Source of the DNA: Chryseobacterium aahli
Lineage (GTDB): Bacteria; Bacteroidota; Bacteroidia; Flavobacteriales; Weeksellaceae
Assembly: GCF_022699665.1 (NCBI RefSeq)
Contig: NZ_JALDNB010000003.1
Coordinates: 186,001 to 250,000, forward strand
Length of the DNA: 64,000 nt
Direction of reading: 5' to 3'
Shown here: positions 33,674 through 42,244 of the stretch, one piece after another
Layout of the letters: each line of letters begins with the position of its first letter
How positions within the stretch are numbered: the stretch's first letter is position 1
Notes under the pieces: model-generated
The model's input: only the letters and a program-made list of their open reading frames with translations
Told to the model about the DNA's origin: nothing
Databases searched by the model: none
Position numbers and translations under genes: made by a program

Positions 33674-35002
33674 ATGGGTTTTGGAATTGAGGCAGCGAGT
33701 TACTATGTGTCATCTTTATATTTGGAAATTAAAGACTTAGCAGAAAAAAGAGGAATTGAACCTGCAAAACTGGAGAAAGGTTTAGGATTACATAAAATGG
33801 GTTTTCCTGATGTCCATGAAGATGCAGCCACCTTTGCCGCAGAAGCTTTACTTAAATTAATCAGAGACTACGAAATCAATCCAAAAGAAATTTCAAGAAT
33901 TTATTTAGGAACAGAAAGCGCAATCGATGCCGCAAAACCTACCGCTTCCTACGCAATGCAAATGGTAGAAAAAGTTTTGGAATCTGAGTTTGGAGAGAGA
34001 TGTTTCAGAAACTGTGACGTGGTAGATATGACTTTTGCCTGTATCGGTGCCGTAGATGCACTTCACAACTCATTAGATTTTGTAAGAGTAAATCCTGATA
34101 AAAAAGCAATAGTTATCGCAAGTGATTATGCAAAATACGAATTGGCTTCTTCCGGTGAATATACGCAGGGGGGAGGTGCCGTTTCTTTATTAATCTCTGC
34201 TAAACCAGATTTAATTGAAATAGAAAACAATTGGGGAGTCGCTACAGAAAGTGTTTTTGATTTTTTCAAACCAAGACGGCATTTCAAAAAAGAAGATTTA
34301 ACGAATGCTCCTAAAAGCTTTCCCGATAAAATTGAGATTTTTACAGATGAGCCGGTTTTTGACGGACAGTATTCCAATCAGTGTTATCAGGATAGAATCA
34401 GAGAAGCGTATGAACATTATAAAGTAGTTTCAGGAAAAGAAAAGCCTTATGAAATCTGGAAATATTTGATTTTCCATCTTCCATACGCATTCCATGGGAA
34501 AAGAGTTTTTACTGAAATTTACAGCTTAGAAAATGGACTTTCCTATTCAAATCCTGACGAACAGAAAGTGGTTGCAAAATCTGAAGAGTATTTGAAATTC
34601 ATTAATGAAAAAATCGAAAAAACGCAGCGCGCATCTTCAGAAATAGGAAATATGTACACCGCCTCGATTTTTATGGCTTTACTTTCAGGTTTACAGACTT
34701 CTTTTAATGAAAATGAAGAATTAGCTGGAAAGGAGATAGGGTTTTTAGGCTATGGAAGCGGATCAAAATCAAAAGTTTTTGCCGGAAAAGTTTCTGAAAA
34801 CTGGAAAAGTGTCGTTGAAAAATGGAATTTATTTGAAAATTTGAATGAACGTTTAGCCATTGACTTTGATACGTATGAAAAGCTCCACAGAAAACAGCTT
34901 GAACATTCTGTAAATCCTGATTATAACGGATTTGGTCTGCAATCCGTAGAATTGGAAAATCCAGCTTTATTGGGAGCGAGATATTATGGTTATAAAGGAT
35001 AA
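33674..35002 (+). CDS. Hydroxymethylglutaryl-CoA synthase family protein
   Basis: 442 residues. Thiolase-fold initial condensing enzyme: GIEAASYYV start, YLGTESAIDAAKP, Cys123 in DMTFACIGAVDAL as the acyl-forming nucleophile, and SDYAKYE / GGGAVSLLIS. The size and motifs match MvaS, which joins acetyl-CoA and acetoacetyl-CoA into HMG-CoA for the mevalonate pathway, used by many Flavobacteriia. No other mevalonate gene is nearby; a condensing role in another pathway is possible. Terminator at 35012-35038. Confidence 0.88.
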   Translation: MGFGIEAASYYVSSLYLEIKDLAEKRGIEPAKLEKGLGLHKMGFPDVHEDAATFAAEALLKLIRDYEINPKEISRIYLGTESAIDAAKPTASYAMQMVEKVLESEFGERCFRNCDVVDMTFACIGAVDALHNSLDFVRVNPDKKAIVIASDYAKYELASSGEYTQGGGAVSLLISAKPDLIEIENNWGVATESVFDFFKPRRHFKKEDLTNAPKSFPDKIEIFTDEPVFDGQYSNQCYQDRIREAYEHYKVVSGKEKPYEIWKYLIFHLPYAFHGKRVFTEIYSLENGLSYSNPDEQKVVAKSEEYLKFINEKIEKTQRASSEIGNMYTASIFMALLSGLQTSFNENEELAGKEIGFLGYGSGSKSKVFAGKVSENWKSVVEKWNLFENLNERLAIDFDTYEKLHRKQLEHSVNPDYNGFGLQSVELENPALLGARYYGYKG

Positions 35003-35011
35003 ATCATCAAG

Positions 35012-35038
35012 AAAGCATCTCTATTGAGGTGCTTTTTA
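35012..35038 (+). terminator. Intrinsic terminator after the HMG-CoA synthase gene
   Basis: A 9-bp stem (aagcatctc / gaggtgctt) with a 4-base loop ends in T; almost the same hairpin as at 33358-33387. Confidence 0.8.
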
Positions 35039-35058
35039 ATTTTATTAAATTTAAACAA

Positions 35059-35979
35059 CTAATAACTAACAACTCCATTCTGATAGCTCTTCGGCGTCAC
35101 TCCAACCAACTGCTTAAAAACTCTGGTAAAGTAATTAGTATCAGAAAAACCTGTCTGAAAAGCAGTTTCTTTGATGCTGTTATTTAAAGCTAAAAGCTCT
35201 TTTGCTTTGTTAATTCGCTCTTGAAGGATAAAATCATTTGGGGAAGTTCCCAGCTCATCTTTAAACATTTTAAAGAAATTAGACTTGCTTACATACGCCA
35301 ATTTCGCAATACTGTCGATAGAAAGTTTCTGATGAATATTGTTTTTGATATAATCTACCACAAAACCGATTCTTGATTTATTTTTAGCCAAATTTTTCTC
35401 TACCATACTTCTTGCCTGTGTTTGCATGAGTCTAATTAAGAGTTCTTTTAAAGCGAAATCAGCCATGATGTCTTTTTGAGAATTGTCATCCATGGCGATT
35501 CTCATAATGTTATTGGTGGCTGAAGCCAGTGATTTATTGTTAAATAGAAAATATTCGTCAAGCTGTAGATTCCATGATGAGGTTTCATCTACTTTGGCGA
35601 AATTATAGTTCAGATAATTCAGAGAGTTTTCGATAAACTCGGGATTTAAACTCAAAGAAATACATTGTGATGGCGTTTCATCAGCATCTGGGAAATCTAT
35701 TACCATCGTTTCGCCGGGCGCAACTAAAACACTTTCTCCGGGGAAATAATCGAAATAATTGGTTTTGTTCTCCAATTTCATGTATTTTCTTCCTTGAAGC
35801 ATTGCCGTGAAAGCAATCGTATCAAAATGCAGTTTTACATCAAAAGCAGCCTTGTGAGTTTCATAAATGCTGAATTCACAATTGTTAAGATTAAATTTAG
35901 TCTGATTTTCAACTAAGTTTAAAAGCTGATTTTCCTTCTTTAATTCAGGAGTATTCAATAAAAACTTATGATTGTTCAT
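35059..35979 (-). CDS. AraC-family regulator divergent from the aldehyde dehydrogenase gene
   Basis: 306 residues. An N-terminal sensor of about 190 residues has cupin features (YFPGESVLVAPGETMVIDFPDA); the C-terminal 100 residues are AraC HTH (LSIDSIAKLAYVSKSNFFKMF and IKETAFQTGFSDTNYFTRVFKQLVGVTPKSY). It is 180 bases from the ALDH start, and an 11-bp direct repeat spaced 20 bp sits before that gene. By analogy with AraC-type activators beside ALDH genes, it likely switches on the aldehyde pathway (inference). Confidence 0.92.
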   Translation of the reverse strand: MNNHKFLLNTPELKKENQLLNLVENQTKFNLNNCEFSIYETHKAAFDVKLHFDTIAFTAMLQGRKYMKLENKTNYFDYFPGESVLVAPGETMVIDFPDADETPSQCISLSLNPEFIENSLNYLNYNFAKVDETSSWNLQLDEYFLFNNKSLASATNNIMRIAMDDNSQKDIMADFALKELLIRLMQTQARSMVEKNLAKNKSRIGFVVDYIKNNIHQKLSIDSIAKLAYVSKSNFFKMFKDELGTSPNDFILQERINKAKELLALNNSIKETAFQTGFSDTNYFTRVFKQLVGVTPKSYQNGVVSY

Positions 35980-36106
35980 TTCTAAATTTATTTAAGTGGC
36001 GACTTCTATCAAATATAGAAATTATATGATTAAAAACATGTTAATGAAATGATAAAGTCTGCCTTCTACACTATTGTGAAGTTTTTTTGTAGGATTTTGC
36101 TATTGG

Positions 36107-36137
36107 TTTGGTTGAAGTCGGTGTAATTTGGTTGAAG
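36107..36137 (+). promoter_or_regulatory. Candidate AraC operator: tttggttgaag direct repeat, 20-bp spacing
   Basis: tttggttgaag occurs at 36107-36117 and 36127-36137, a perfect 11-bp repeat with a 20-bp step, two helical turns, the classical layout of AraC-family half-sites. It ends 22 bases before the ALDH ATG at 36160 and overlaps the expected promoter. Binding by the divergent regulator is inference. Confidence 0.6.
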
Positions 36138-36159
36138 ATAAAATCAAAACAATACGAAT

Positions 36160-37689
36160 ATGAGCACAGCAACAGAACAAAAATCAGACACGGTATTACA
36201 GTGGCCTGAATTCAAAAAACAATATGATAACTTTATCAACGGTGAATTTACAGCACCCGTAAATGGTAAATATTTCGATGTGATTTCTCCCGTTGACGGA
36301 AAAGTTTTCACACAAGCGGCACATTCTTCAAAAGAAGATTTAGAATTGGCTGTAAATGCAGCCGATAAAGCATTTCAAACCTGGAAAGACACTTCATCTA
36401 CAGAAAGGAGTGTCATTTTAAATAAAATAGCCGACAGAATCGAGCAGAATTTAGAATATCTTGCCATCGTAGAAACCATCGATAATGGTAAAGCGGTGAG
36501 AGAAACTTTGGCAGCAGATTTACCTTTGGCAGTCGATCATTTCAGGTACTTTGCTTCGGTTATCAGAGCGGAGGAAGGTTCGCATAATGAATTGGATAAA
36601 GACACGGTTTCATTAATCGTTCACGAACCGCTTGGTGTCATCGCACAAATCATTCCATGGAATTTCCCAATCTTAATGGCTGTTTGGAAATTGGCTCCGG
36701 CATTGGCAGCAGGAAACTGTGTGGTCTTAAAACCGGCAGAAAGCACGCCAATTTCAATTCTTATATTGGTCGATTTAATTAAAGACTTACTTCCGGCAGG
36801 AGTTGTGAATATCGTGAATGGTTTCGGAGCTGAATTGGGAAGGGCTTTGGTAACGAATCCAAAAATAAACAAAGCTGCGTTCACAGGTTCTACGGCGACA
36901 GGTCGTTTGGTGATGCAGTACGCAACAGAAAATATCATTCCGGTAACTTTAGAATTGGGTGGGAAATCTCCAAACGTTTTCTTCAGTTCAGTGATGGATG
37001 CTGATGATGAATTTTTAGATAAAGCTATTGAAGGAGCAGTTTTATTTGCTTTAAATCAGGGTGAAATCTGTACTTGTCCGTCAAGATTATTGGTTCAAGA
37101 AGATATTGCCGATGCATTCATTGCCAAAGTAATCGAACGAGTAAAAGCAATTAAAGTAGGAAATCCTTTAGATAAAACCGTGATGATGGGAGCGCAGGCT
37201 TCAAAAATTCAGAAAGACAAGATTCTTTCTTACATCAAATTAGGGAAAGAAGAAGGTGCCGAAGTTTTAGTAGGTGGTGATGTGAATCATGTAGGAGAAA
37301 ATCTTGAAGAAGGATATTACATCCAGCCGACGATTTTCAAAGGAAACAACAGAATGAGAATATTCCAGGAAGAGATTTTCGGACCTGTTTTAGCGTTTAC
37401 CACGTTCAAAGACGAAGAAGAAGGAATCAAGATTGCCAACGATACTATTTACGGACTTGGAGCGGGAGTTTGGACGAGAGATGCGCATCAATTGTATAAC
37501 GTGCCACGTCAGATTCAGGCGGGTAGAGTTTGGGTGAACCAGTATCACTCATATCCTGCAGGAGCACCGTTTGGTGGATACAAGCAGTCGGGGATCGGTA
37601 GAGAAAACCACAAAATGATGTTGGATCATTACCGTCAGACCAAAAATATGTTGATTTCGTACAGCAAAAACAAATTAGGTTTCTTTTAA
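36160..37689 (+). CDS. Aldehyde dehydrogenase, AldB/ExaC-like
   Basis: 509 residues. NAD(P)-dependent ALDH: PWNFP with Asn168, FTGSTATGR for the dinucleotide, ELGGKSPN with Glu265, and [11 protein letters not shown] with catalytic Cys304; the CTCPSR form is typical of the AldB/acetaldehyde branch. It oxidises aldehydes, probably acetaldehyde or lactaldehyde, to acids in the cytoplasm. A DUF779 gene, which commonly accompanies this ALDH branch, follows downstream at 38184 after a repeat-rich spacer. Divergent AraC regulator at 35059-35979. Confidence 0.95.
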   Translation: MSTATEQKSDTVLQWPEFKKQYDNFINGEFTAPVNGKYFDVISPVDGKVFTQAAHSSKEDLELAVNAADKAFQTWKDTSSTERSVILNKIADRIEQNLEYLAIVETIDNGKAVRETLAADLPLAVDHFRYFASVIRAEEGSHNELDKDTVSLIVHEPLGVIAQIIPWNFPILMAVWKLAPALAAGNCVVLKPAESTPISILILVDLIKDLLPAGVVNIVNGFGAELGRALVTNPKINKAAFTGSTATGRLVMQYATENIIPVTLELGGKSPNVFFSSVMDADDEFLDKAIEGAVLFALNQGEICTCPSRLLVQEDIADAFIAKVIERVKAIKVGNPLDKTVMMGAQASKIQKDKILSYIKLGKEEGAEVLVGGDVNHVGENLEEGYYIQPTIFKGNNRMRIFQEEIFGPVLAFTTFKDEEEGIKIANDTIYGLGAGVWTRDAHQLYNVPRQIQAGRVWVNQYHSYPAGAPFGGYKQSGIGRENHKMMLDHYRQTKNMLISYSKNKLGFF

Positions 37690-37701
37690 TTTAAATATTT
37701 A

Positions 37702-37819
37702 GGGCGTGCCCGTTTTCCCCGTTTGTCACGGGGAAAAACGGTCGGGCTATCCAGGGCTGCACTTCGTTTCGGTGCTTCGCACCGGCGAGTTCCTCGCCGC
37801 CCTTCCTATCCCTCACGCA
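37702..37819 (+). repeat. Dispersed palindromic element, GGGCGTGCCC family
   Basis: The first part of the 494-base spacer 37690-38183. It starts agggcgtgccc, holds stems gttttccccg / cggggaaaaac, ggtgc / gcacc and ggcgag / ctcgcc, and ends tatccctcacgc. It is far more G/C rich than its surroundings. I know the end words as a recurrent intergenic element in flavobacteria; only one copy is in the window. No open frame. Confidence 0.65.
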
Positions 37820-37859
37820 AAAGTTGTGTGAAAAACACATCTCTATATTTGGTTTATGT

Positions 37860-37894
37860 AAAGTCTGGCAATGCTTGTTTTGTCAGACTTTTTT
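37860..37894 (+). terminator. Intrinsic terminator-like hairpin in the ALDH-DUF779 spacer
   Basis: An 8-bp stem (aaagtctg / cagacttt) with a 16-base loop runs into T residues, 170 bases after the ALDH stop. It would separate ALDH from DUF779 transcripts. The stretch 37895-38140 beyond it shows nothing recognisable. Confidence 0.65.
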
Positions 37895-38142
37895 AACTTT
37901 ATAAAATAGAATATATTAAATTTCTCGAAGTATTAGAAACCAAATGTTGTTTCAAAGACATTAAAAATGACTTAGGAAATGGAGGCGTTAAGAAAATTAA
38001 AAATTAATCCGTTAAAAAATTCCCACTGTTTGAGCACGTTAAAAATATTAAATAAAAGAAAAAATTACCAAATCGTGCGAGTTTTGGGGATTTTAGGATT
38101 AAATTTTAATTTTTAGCCGGAATTTCCAGTCTTGAACTTTTG

Positions 38143-38168
38143 GTTCTTTTGCTTCAAGGCAAAAGAAC
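38143..38168. repeat. Palindrome GTTCTTTTGC / GCAAAAGAAC before DUF779
   Basis: A perfect 10-bp stem with a 6-base loop (ttcaag). It is preceded by tagccggaatttcc and cttgaacttttg, an intergenic word common in this group. No T run, so it is more likely a repeat than a terminator. It ends 15 bases before the DUF779 ATG and could affect its translation. Confidence 0.55.
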
Positions 38169-38183
38169 AATAAAAAAATCATT

Positions 38184-38570
38184 ATGGAAACAAAGAAAAT
38201 ATCAAGACTCTCAGTTACAGAAAAAGCCCTCGAGCTTATTTGGGAACTCGAAAAAAAGCATGGCGAACTCATGTTTTACCAGGCGGGAGGATGCTGTGAA
38301 GGTACACAACCCCAATGTTTCGAAAAAGGCGGCTACTTTCCGAGAATGAATGATGCCATGATCGGAACCATCAACGAACATGAATTCTGGATAGACCGAG
38401 ATTTATTTGAATATTGGCAATATTCACATTTCACCTTAGATGTTCTGGAAGGCTTCGGACCAGGTGGATTTTCGTTGGAAACACCATTGGGGAAAACATT
38501 TAAAGTACACTACAGATTATTTACACCAGAAGAATTGCAAAACTTGGAACCTATAAAACGAAGTGAATGA
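38184..38570 (+). CDS. DUF779 protein, aldehyde dehydrogenase partner
   Basis: 128 residues, cytoplasmic. It has the DUF779 pattern: LMFYQAGGCCEGTQPQCF with CC at about 37-38 and a third Cys, then EFWIDRDLFEYWQYS and LDVLEGFGPGGFSLETPLGKTF. DUF779 genes are repeatedly found beside acetaldehyde-type ALDH genes, so a helper or stress-related role is inferred; the biochemical activity is unknown. It lies 494 bases after the ALDH gene, separated by repeats and a hairpin, so co-transcription is not certain. Confidence 0.9.
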   Translation: METKKISRLSVTEKALELIWELEKKHGELMFYQAGGCCEGTQPQCFEKGGYFPRMNDAMIGTINEHEFWIDRDLFEYWQYSHFTLDVLEGFGPGGFSLETPLGKTFKVHYRLFTPEELQNLEPIKRSE

Positions 38571-38572
38571 TT

Positions 38573-39103
38573 TCACTTGCAGCTTTTAAACTGATTGTTT
38601 TTTGAAGCAATAAAATTCAATTCTCTTTCAAAGTCATATTTATCTCTCTTAATATTTCTTTTTAAAATAAAATACTGAATGATTGTTATCAATATTGGAA
38701 TGACAATTAAGAAATAATTTTCGTTGTTTTGAATTTCTTGTGATGCGATAAAAAGGAAAAGAAGAATTCCTATGATAGAAGCTATAAAAGGATAAATGAA
38801 GGGAGTGAATTCTATTTTAATGACTGTTTTATTCTTTTCTTCTACAATATTTCCTTTTATAATAGAACGATAAATATTAATGTCAAATAAATGTTTTCTT
38901 CTTTTTATAATGAAGTTGTCCGGATTGATTAATCCTCGGTATTCAAATCTTGTGGGAATTCCGTGATCAGGAATTAAAGATATGAAACTTGTATTTGTTT
39001 CGTAGGTGATTTTTTTTAAACTTTCAACAAATTCAGATTTATCCATCTCAATATTGAAATTCAAATGATCATACAGTCCTATGTTTTTAAAAAATGAATC
39101 CAT
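38573..39103 (-). CDS. Membrane protein of unknown function (two helices)
   Basis: 176 residues. A soluble N-terminal part (1-100) is followed by two membrane segments (about 103-121 and 127-146) and a short basic tail. I do not recognise the family; it is similar in size and layout to the protein at 41659-42195 but in reverse order. Its stop lies 2 bases from the DUF779 stop on the opposite strand, and its start is 13 bases from the symporter's end. Confidence 0.65.
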   Translation of the reverse strand: MDSFFKNIGLYDHLNFNIEMDKSEFVESLKKITYETNTSFISLIPDHGIPTRFEYRGLINPDNFIIKRRKHLFDINIYRSIIKGNIVEEKNKTVIKIEFTPFIYPFIASIIGILLFLFIASQEIQNNENYFLIVIPILITIIQYFILKRNIKRDKYDFERELNFIASKNNQFKSCK

Positions 39104-39116
39104 AATAAAATAATCA

Positions 39117-40316
39117 TCAAACTTTCACAAACCGATTCACAAACATTGCCGCCACAATATCACCCACAGCATTTAAAACCGTCGCCAAAGGATCAACCAA
39201 AGTCCCAATAATAATCACAGCAGGAATCGCTTCCTGTGGCAGCTGATATACAGAAATCATTAGCATTTCGCCGATATAACCACCATTCGGAATTCCACCT
39301 GCAACGATGCTGACGAAAACTGTGATTCCTAGAGCTAAGAGAAGATTGGAAGGTTCAAAAAAATCTCTGCCAATAATCTGAAACGCTACGTAAATTTTAA
39401 TAATAGAAGACATCGACGAACCGTTTTTATGAAGCGTCGTTCCAATCGGAATCACAAGATTTGCAATCGAACTAGGAATTCCAATCTTCGATGCTGCTAA
39501 TAAATTAGTAGGCATTGTTGCAAAACTGCTGCAGGTACTCAATGCTGTTAATGTCGGAAGAATAGCGTTTTTCCAGAAACTTTTGATTCCGGTCTGTCCG
39601 TTTGCCATGAATGCGTAGAGAGTGAAAAATACAAAGAAGTAGATAATTCCTGCGATGTAATACAGTCCTAAAGGCTTAGCATAAAATCCGAAAAGCTGAG
39701 GCCCTAAGGTCGCTACCTGATATGCAAAGTATGCTCCCAGACCGATCGGTGCAATTTTCATAATCATTAGAAGCAATTCCTTCATTACTTCATATCCCGA
39801 AGCAATAAAAACTCTGAAAGGTTTTCCATTTTCTCCCGATTTTCTTGTGGCAAATCCTGTCATGAATGCAAAAATCAATAATGCAAGCATATTTTTGCGT
39901 GAAAAGAGTTCCGTAAATTCTCCTACCGTAAAGAAACTGACAATTTTGTCGCCCCAGTTTTCTTCTTTGGTCGCTTCAGCAATGATTTCTGAGCTTCCCG
40001 AAATAGATGAGACCGGAAATAAATATACCGCTCCGATTGTAAACAAAGCAGCCGTTAAATTGAAAAAAAGAAAAGTAAATGACATGACCATAATGATTTT
40101 GCCAAACTTAGATTCCTGTTCCAGCGAAGCAATAGAATTGGCCACTGCAAAAAATACCAACGGCACCACACTTACGAAAAGAAGATTCAGAAAAATATCT
40201 CCCAGAGGTTTTATGTACTCAACGATTTGTGGGGCAACAATACCAATAATACTTCCAATGGTGATCCCGAGAAGTAAAAACAGAATTCCTGAGTAATTTT
40301 TGAGAACCTCTTTCAT
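39117..40316 (-). CDS. Dicarboxylate/amino acid:cation symporter (DAACS family)
   Basis: 399 residues with about eight membrane helices and two re-entrant loops. SLC1/DctA motifs: STCSSFATMPTN (serine-rich hairpin 1), NLVIPIGTTLHKNGSS and GGIPNGGYIGEM, and the last helix DPLATVLNAVGDIVAAM for substrate and Na+. It imports C4-dicarboxylates or glutamate/aspartate with Na+ or H+. Monocistronic or with the small membrane gene at 38573, which starts 13 bases downstream. Divergent from cbpA by 94 bases. Confidence 0.93.
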   Translation of the reverse strand: MKEVLKNYSGILFLLLGITIGSIIGIVAPQIVEYIKPLGDIFLNLLFVSVVPLVFFAVANSIASLEQESKFGKIIMVMSFTFLFFNLTAALFTIGAVYLFPVSSISGSSEIIAEATKEENWGDKIVSFFTVGEFTELFSRKNMLALLIFAFMTGFATRKSGENGKPFRVFIASGYEVMKELLLMIMKIAPIGLGAYFAYQVATLGPQLFGFYAKPLGLYYIAGIIYFFVFFTLYAFMANGQTGIKSFWKNAILPTLTALSTCSSFATMPTNLLAASKIGIPSSIANLVIPIGTTLHKNGSSMSSIIKIYVAFQIIGRDFFEPSNLLLALGITVFVSIVAGGIPNGGYIGEMLMISVYQLPQEAIPAVIIIGTLVDPLATVLNAVGDIVAAMFVNRFVKV

Positions 40317-40365
40317 GCCATGATTTTTAGTAAAGATAGATTTATTTTTAACAATTTCTAAGATG

Positions 40366-40393
40366 TTTGTTTGCCTTAATTGTTCTAAATTTG
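40366..40393 (+). promoter_or_regulatory. Bacteroidota-type promoter for cbpA-cbpM
   Basis: TTTG at 40366-40369 and TAAATTTG at 40386-40393 are 16 bases apart, close to consensus. The ATG at 40411 is 17 bases after the -7 box, so the leader is short (about 10 bases). Confidence 0.6.
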
Positions 40394-40410
40394 AGTAAAC
40401 ATTCGTTTCT

Positions 40411-41322
40411 ATGGCTTATATAGATTATTATAAAATTTTAGGCGTAGACAAAAGCGCAACGCAGGACGATATCAAAAAAGCGTACCGCAAGCAGGCAAGA
40501 AAACTGCATCCAGACCTTAACCCCAACGACAAAGAAGCTGAGCGAAAATTCAAAGAGCTGAATGAAGCTAATGAAGTCCTAAGCAATCCCGAAAATCGTG
40601 CGAAATATGATAAGTACGGTGAGAATTGGAAGCATAGCGAACAGTACGAACAGGCACAGCAACAAAGACAATATCAGAACCAAAGCGGAAACCGTGGTGG
40701 TTTTTCAGGTGCTGATTTTGGCGAGGGTGAAGATTTTTCAGATTTTTTCCAGAGTATGTTTGGCGGTGAAGGTGGCGGATTCGGCAGAAATTCACGCGGA
40801 AGTGCGTCAGGAAAATTCAAAGGTCAGGATGTGCAGGCAGAACTGAATTTAAACTTAAAAGATGCTGCAAAGACTCATCAGCAGACTTTCGATATTAATG
40901 GGAAAAAGGTAAGAATTACAATTCCTGCGGGAGTTTCTGATGGACAAAAAATCAAACTAAAAGGTCACGGAAACCCAGGCTTTAATGGCGGGCCGACAGG
41001 AGATTTATATATTACATTTAACATCGCTGCTGATCCTAATTTCGAAAGGGTAGGAGATGATTTAAAATCTAAAGTGACGATCGATTTGTACACCGCAGTT
41101 CTGGGTGGAGACGTTAAAGTGGAAACTTTAGAAGGAAGCGTAAATCTCAAAGTAAAACCGGAAACCCAAAGCGGAACAACGGTGAGATTGAAAGGCAAAG
41201 GTTTTCCGGTCTATAAAAAGGACGGTGAATTTGGTGATTTGTTTGTGACCTATGATGTGAAATTACCGACAAATCTTACGGAAAAACAGAAAGAACTTTT
41301 TGAACAACTTAAAAATTCTTAA
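40411..41322 (+). CDS. cbpA: DnaJ-family co-chaperone CbpA-like (no zinc finger)
   Basis: 303 residues. J domain (1-70) with HPD at 33-35 (KLHPDL), a Gly/Phe-rich linker (about 85-135), then the C-terminal beta-barrel client domains without the four CXXCXGXG zinc motifs of DnaJ. That places it in the CbpA class, which stimulates the ATPase of DnaK and can bind curved DNA. The partner modulator gene follows with a 3-base gap, as in E. coli cbpA-cbpM. Promoter at 40366-40393. Confidence 0.93.
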   Translation: MAYIDYYKILGVDKSATQDDIKKAYRKQARKLHPDLNPNDKEAERKFKELNEANEVLSNPENRAKYDKYGENWKHSEQYEQAQQQRQYQNQSGNRGGFSGADFGEGEDFSDFFQSMFGGEGGGFGRNSRGSASGKFKGQDVQAELNLNLKDAAKTHQQTFDINGKKVRITIPAGVSDGQKIKLKGHGNPGFNGGPTGDLYITFNIAADPNFERVGDDLKSKVTIDLYTAVLGGDVKVETLEGSVNLKVKPETQSGTTVRLKGKGFPVYKKDGEFGDLFVTYDVKLPTNLTEKQKELFEQLKNS

Positions 41323-41325
41323 ATC

Positions 41326-41628
41326 ATGAGCGAAAGAATATCACGGGAAGAACTCGTAAAAATATACAATGTTGAAATTAATTTTTTTGATGAATTGGTT
41401 GATTATGGCTTGTTGAGAGTAGAAACTGAAGATAACATTCGGTATCTGATTTATGAAGATCTTCATGTTTTTGAAAAGTTTACCAATTGGCATTATGACC
41501 TTGAAATTAACCTGCCCGGTTTGGAGGTAATTCATGATATGCTCAGTAAAATGGAAGATTTAAAGAGAAAAAATCGCGAATTGATGAATAAACTTTCAGC
41601 AATTAGTGAGAGATATGAAGATATTTAA
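41326..41628 (+). CDS. cbpM: Chaperone modulator CbpM
   Basis: 100 residues. MerR-like helical start (ISREELVKIYNVEINFFDELVDYGLL), then a coiled-coil-type tail (IHDMLSKMEDLKRKNRELMNKL). CbpM binds the J domain of CbpA and blocks both its co-chaperone and DNA-binding activity; the size and position, 3 bases after cbpA, fit exactly. Cytoplasmic. Confidence 0.93.
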   Translation: MSERISREELVKIYNVEINFFDELVDYGLLRVETEDNIRYLIYEDLHVFEKFTNWHYDLEINLPGLEVIHDMLSKMEDLKRKNRELMNKLSAISERYEDI

Positions 41629-41658
41629 TTTAGTTTTGTAGACTAAAACACGCATTAT

Positions 41659-42195
41659 ATGGCTAGAATCAACGACGACAAAATCATCAACTTAAAAATC
41701 AATAAAAAAGATTTTGAAGATATTTATCTCAACGGAAATCAAGGAAGTTTGTTTTTGTCGCCTACGGTAAAAGGAAAACTCATCACTACCATCGTAGTTG
41801 CAGTGATTTTGTTGATATTGTTTTACTTTAGAGATGATTTAAGCAAAGAAAAATTCGGGATTTTATACTTTGTAAGTTTTCTTTTTCTGCTTTGTGCGGT
41901 CTATTTATCTTTAGCCATCAACAAGGTTACAAAGTGGAAAAAAGAAGTCGTGAAATACCTGAAAACACTTGAAAACACTGAGATTTATCAGATTCAGTTT
42001 AATGCTAAAGTTTTTAAAGTAAACCTCAATGACAATAAAGAGACCAGCCTTTGGACAGAATTTACAGCTGCCGAAATCAGCGATAAATTTATAGGCTTGG
42101 AAGGGAAATTCAATTATATGTTTCCGAAAAAATCAATGTCGGATGCAGATTTTGGATTGTTGAAAGAGGCCGTGCAGAAAAATGTTTTAGAATAA
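41659..42195 (+). CDS. Membrane protein of unknown function, YcxB-like tail
   Basis: 178 residues with two adjacent membrane helices (about 38-57 and 66-88) followed by a cytoplasmic beta-rich tail. The end (TSLWTEFTAAEIS, then YMFPKKSMSDADFGLL) resembles the YcxB-like domain, where a tryptophan and IPKK motif recur; family placement is weak. A candidate -7 box TAGTTTTG lies at 41631-41638. Convergent with the PLP enzyme gene; a shared terminator lies at 42196-42224. Confidence 0.6.
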   Translation: MARINDDKIINLKINKKDFEDIYLNGNQGSLFLSPTVKGKLITTIVVAVILLILFYFRDDLSKEKFGILYFVSFLFLLCAVYLSLAINKVTKWKKEVVKYLKTLENTEIYQIQFNAKVFKVNLNDNKETSLWTEFTAAEISDKFIGLEGKFNYMFPKKSMSDADFGLLKEAVQKNVLE

Positions 42196-42224
42196 AAAAA
42201 CTCAGAGCTGAAACTCTGAGTTTA
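42196..42224. terminator. Bidirectional intrinsic terminator
   Basis: A 10-bp stem (aaactcagag / ctctgagttt) with a 6-base loop is flanked by A and T tracts between convergent genes. Confidence 0.85.
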
Positions 42225-42244
42225 AATTTATAATGAAAAGCTGA

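Noticed and set aside
37895..38140. A remnant coding frame (FLEVLETKCCFKDIKNDLG)
   Set aside because: Short, no start codon or recognised family; too little to support a gene or pseudogene.
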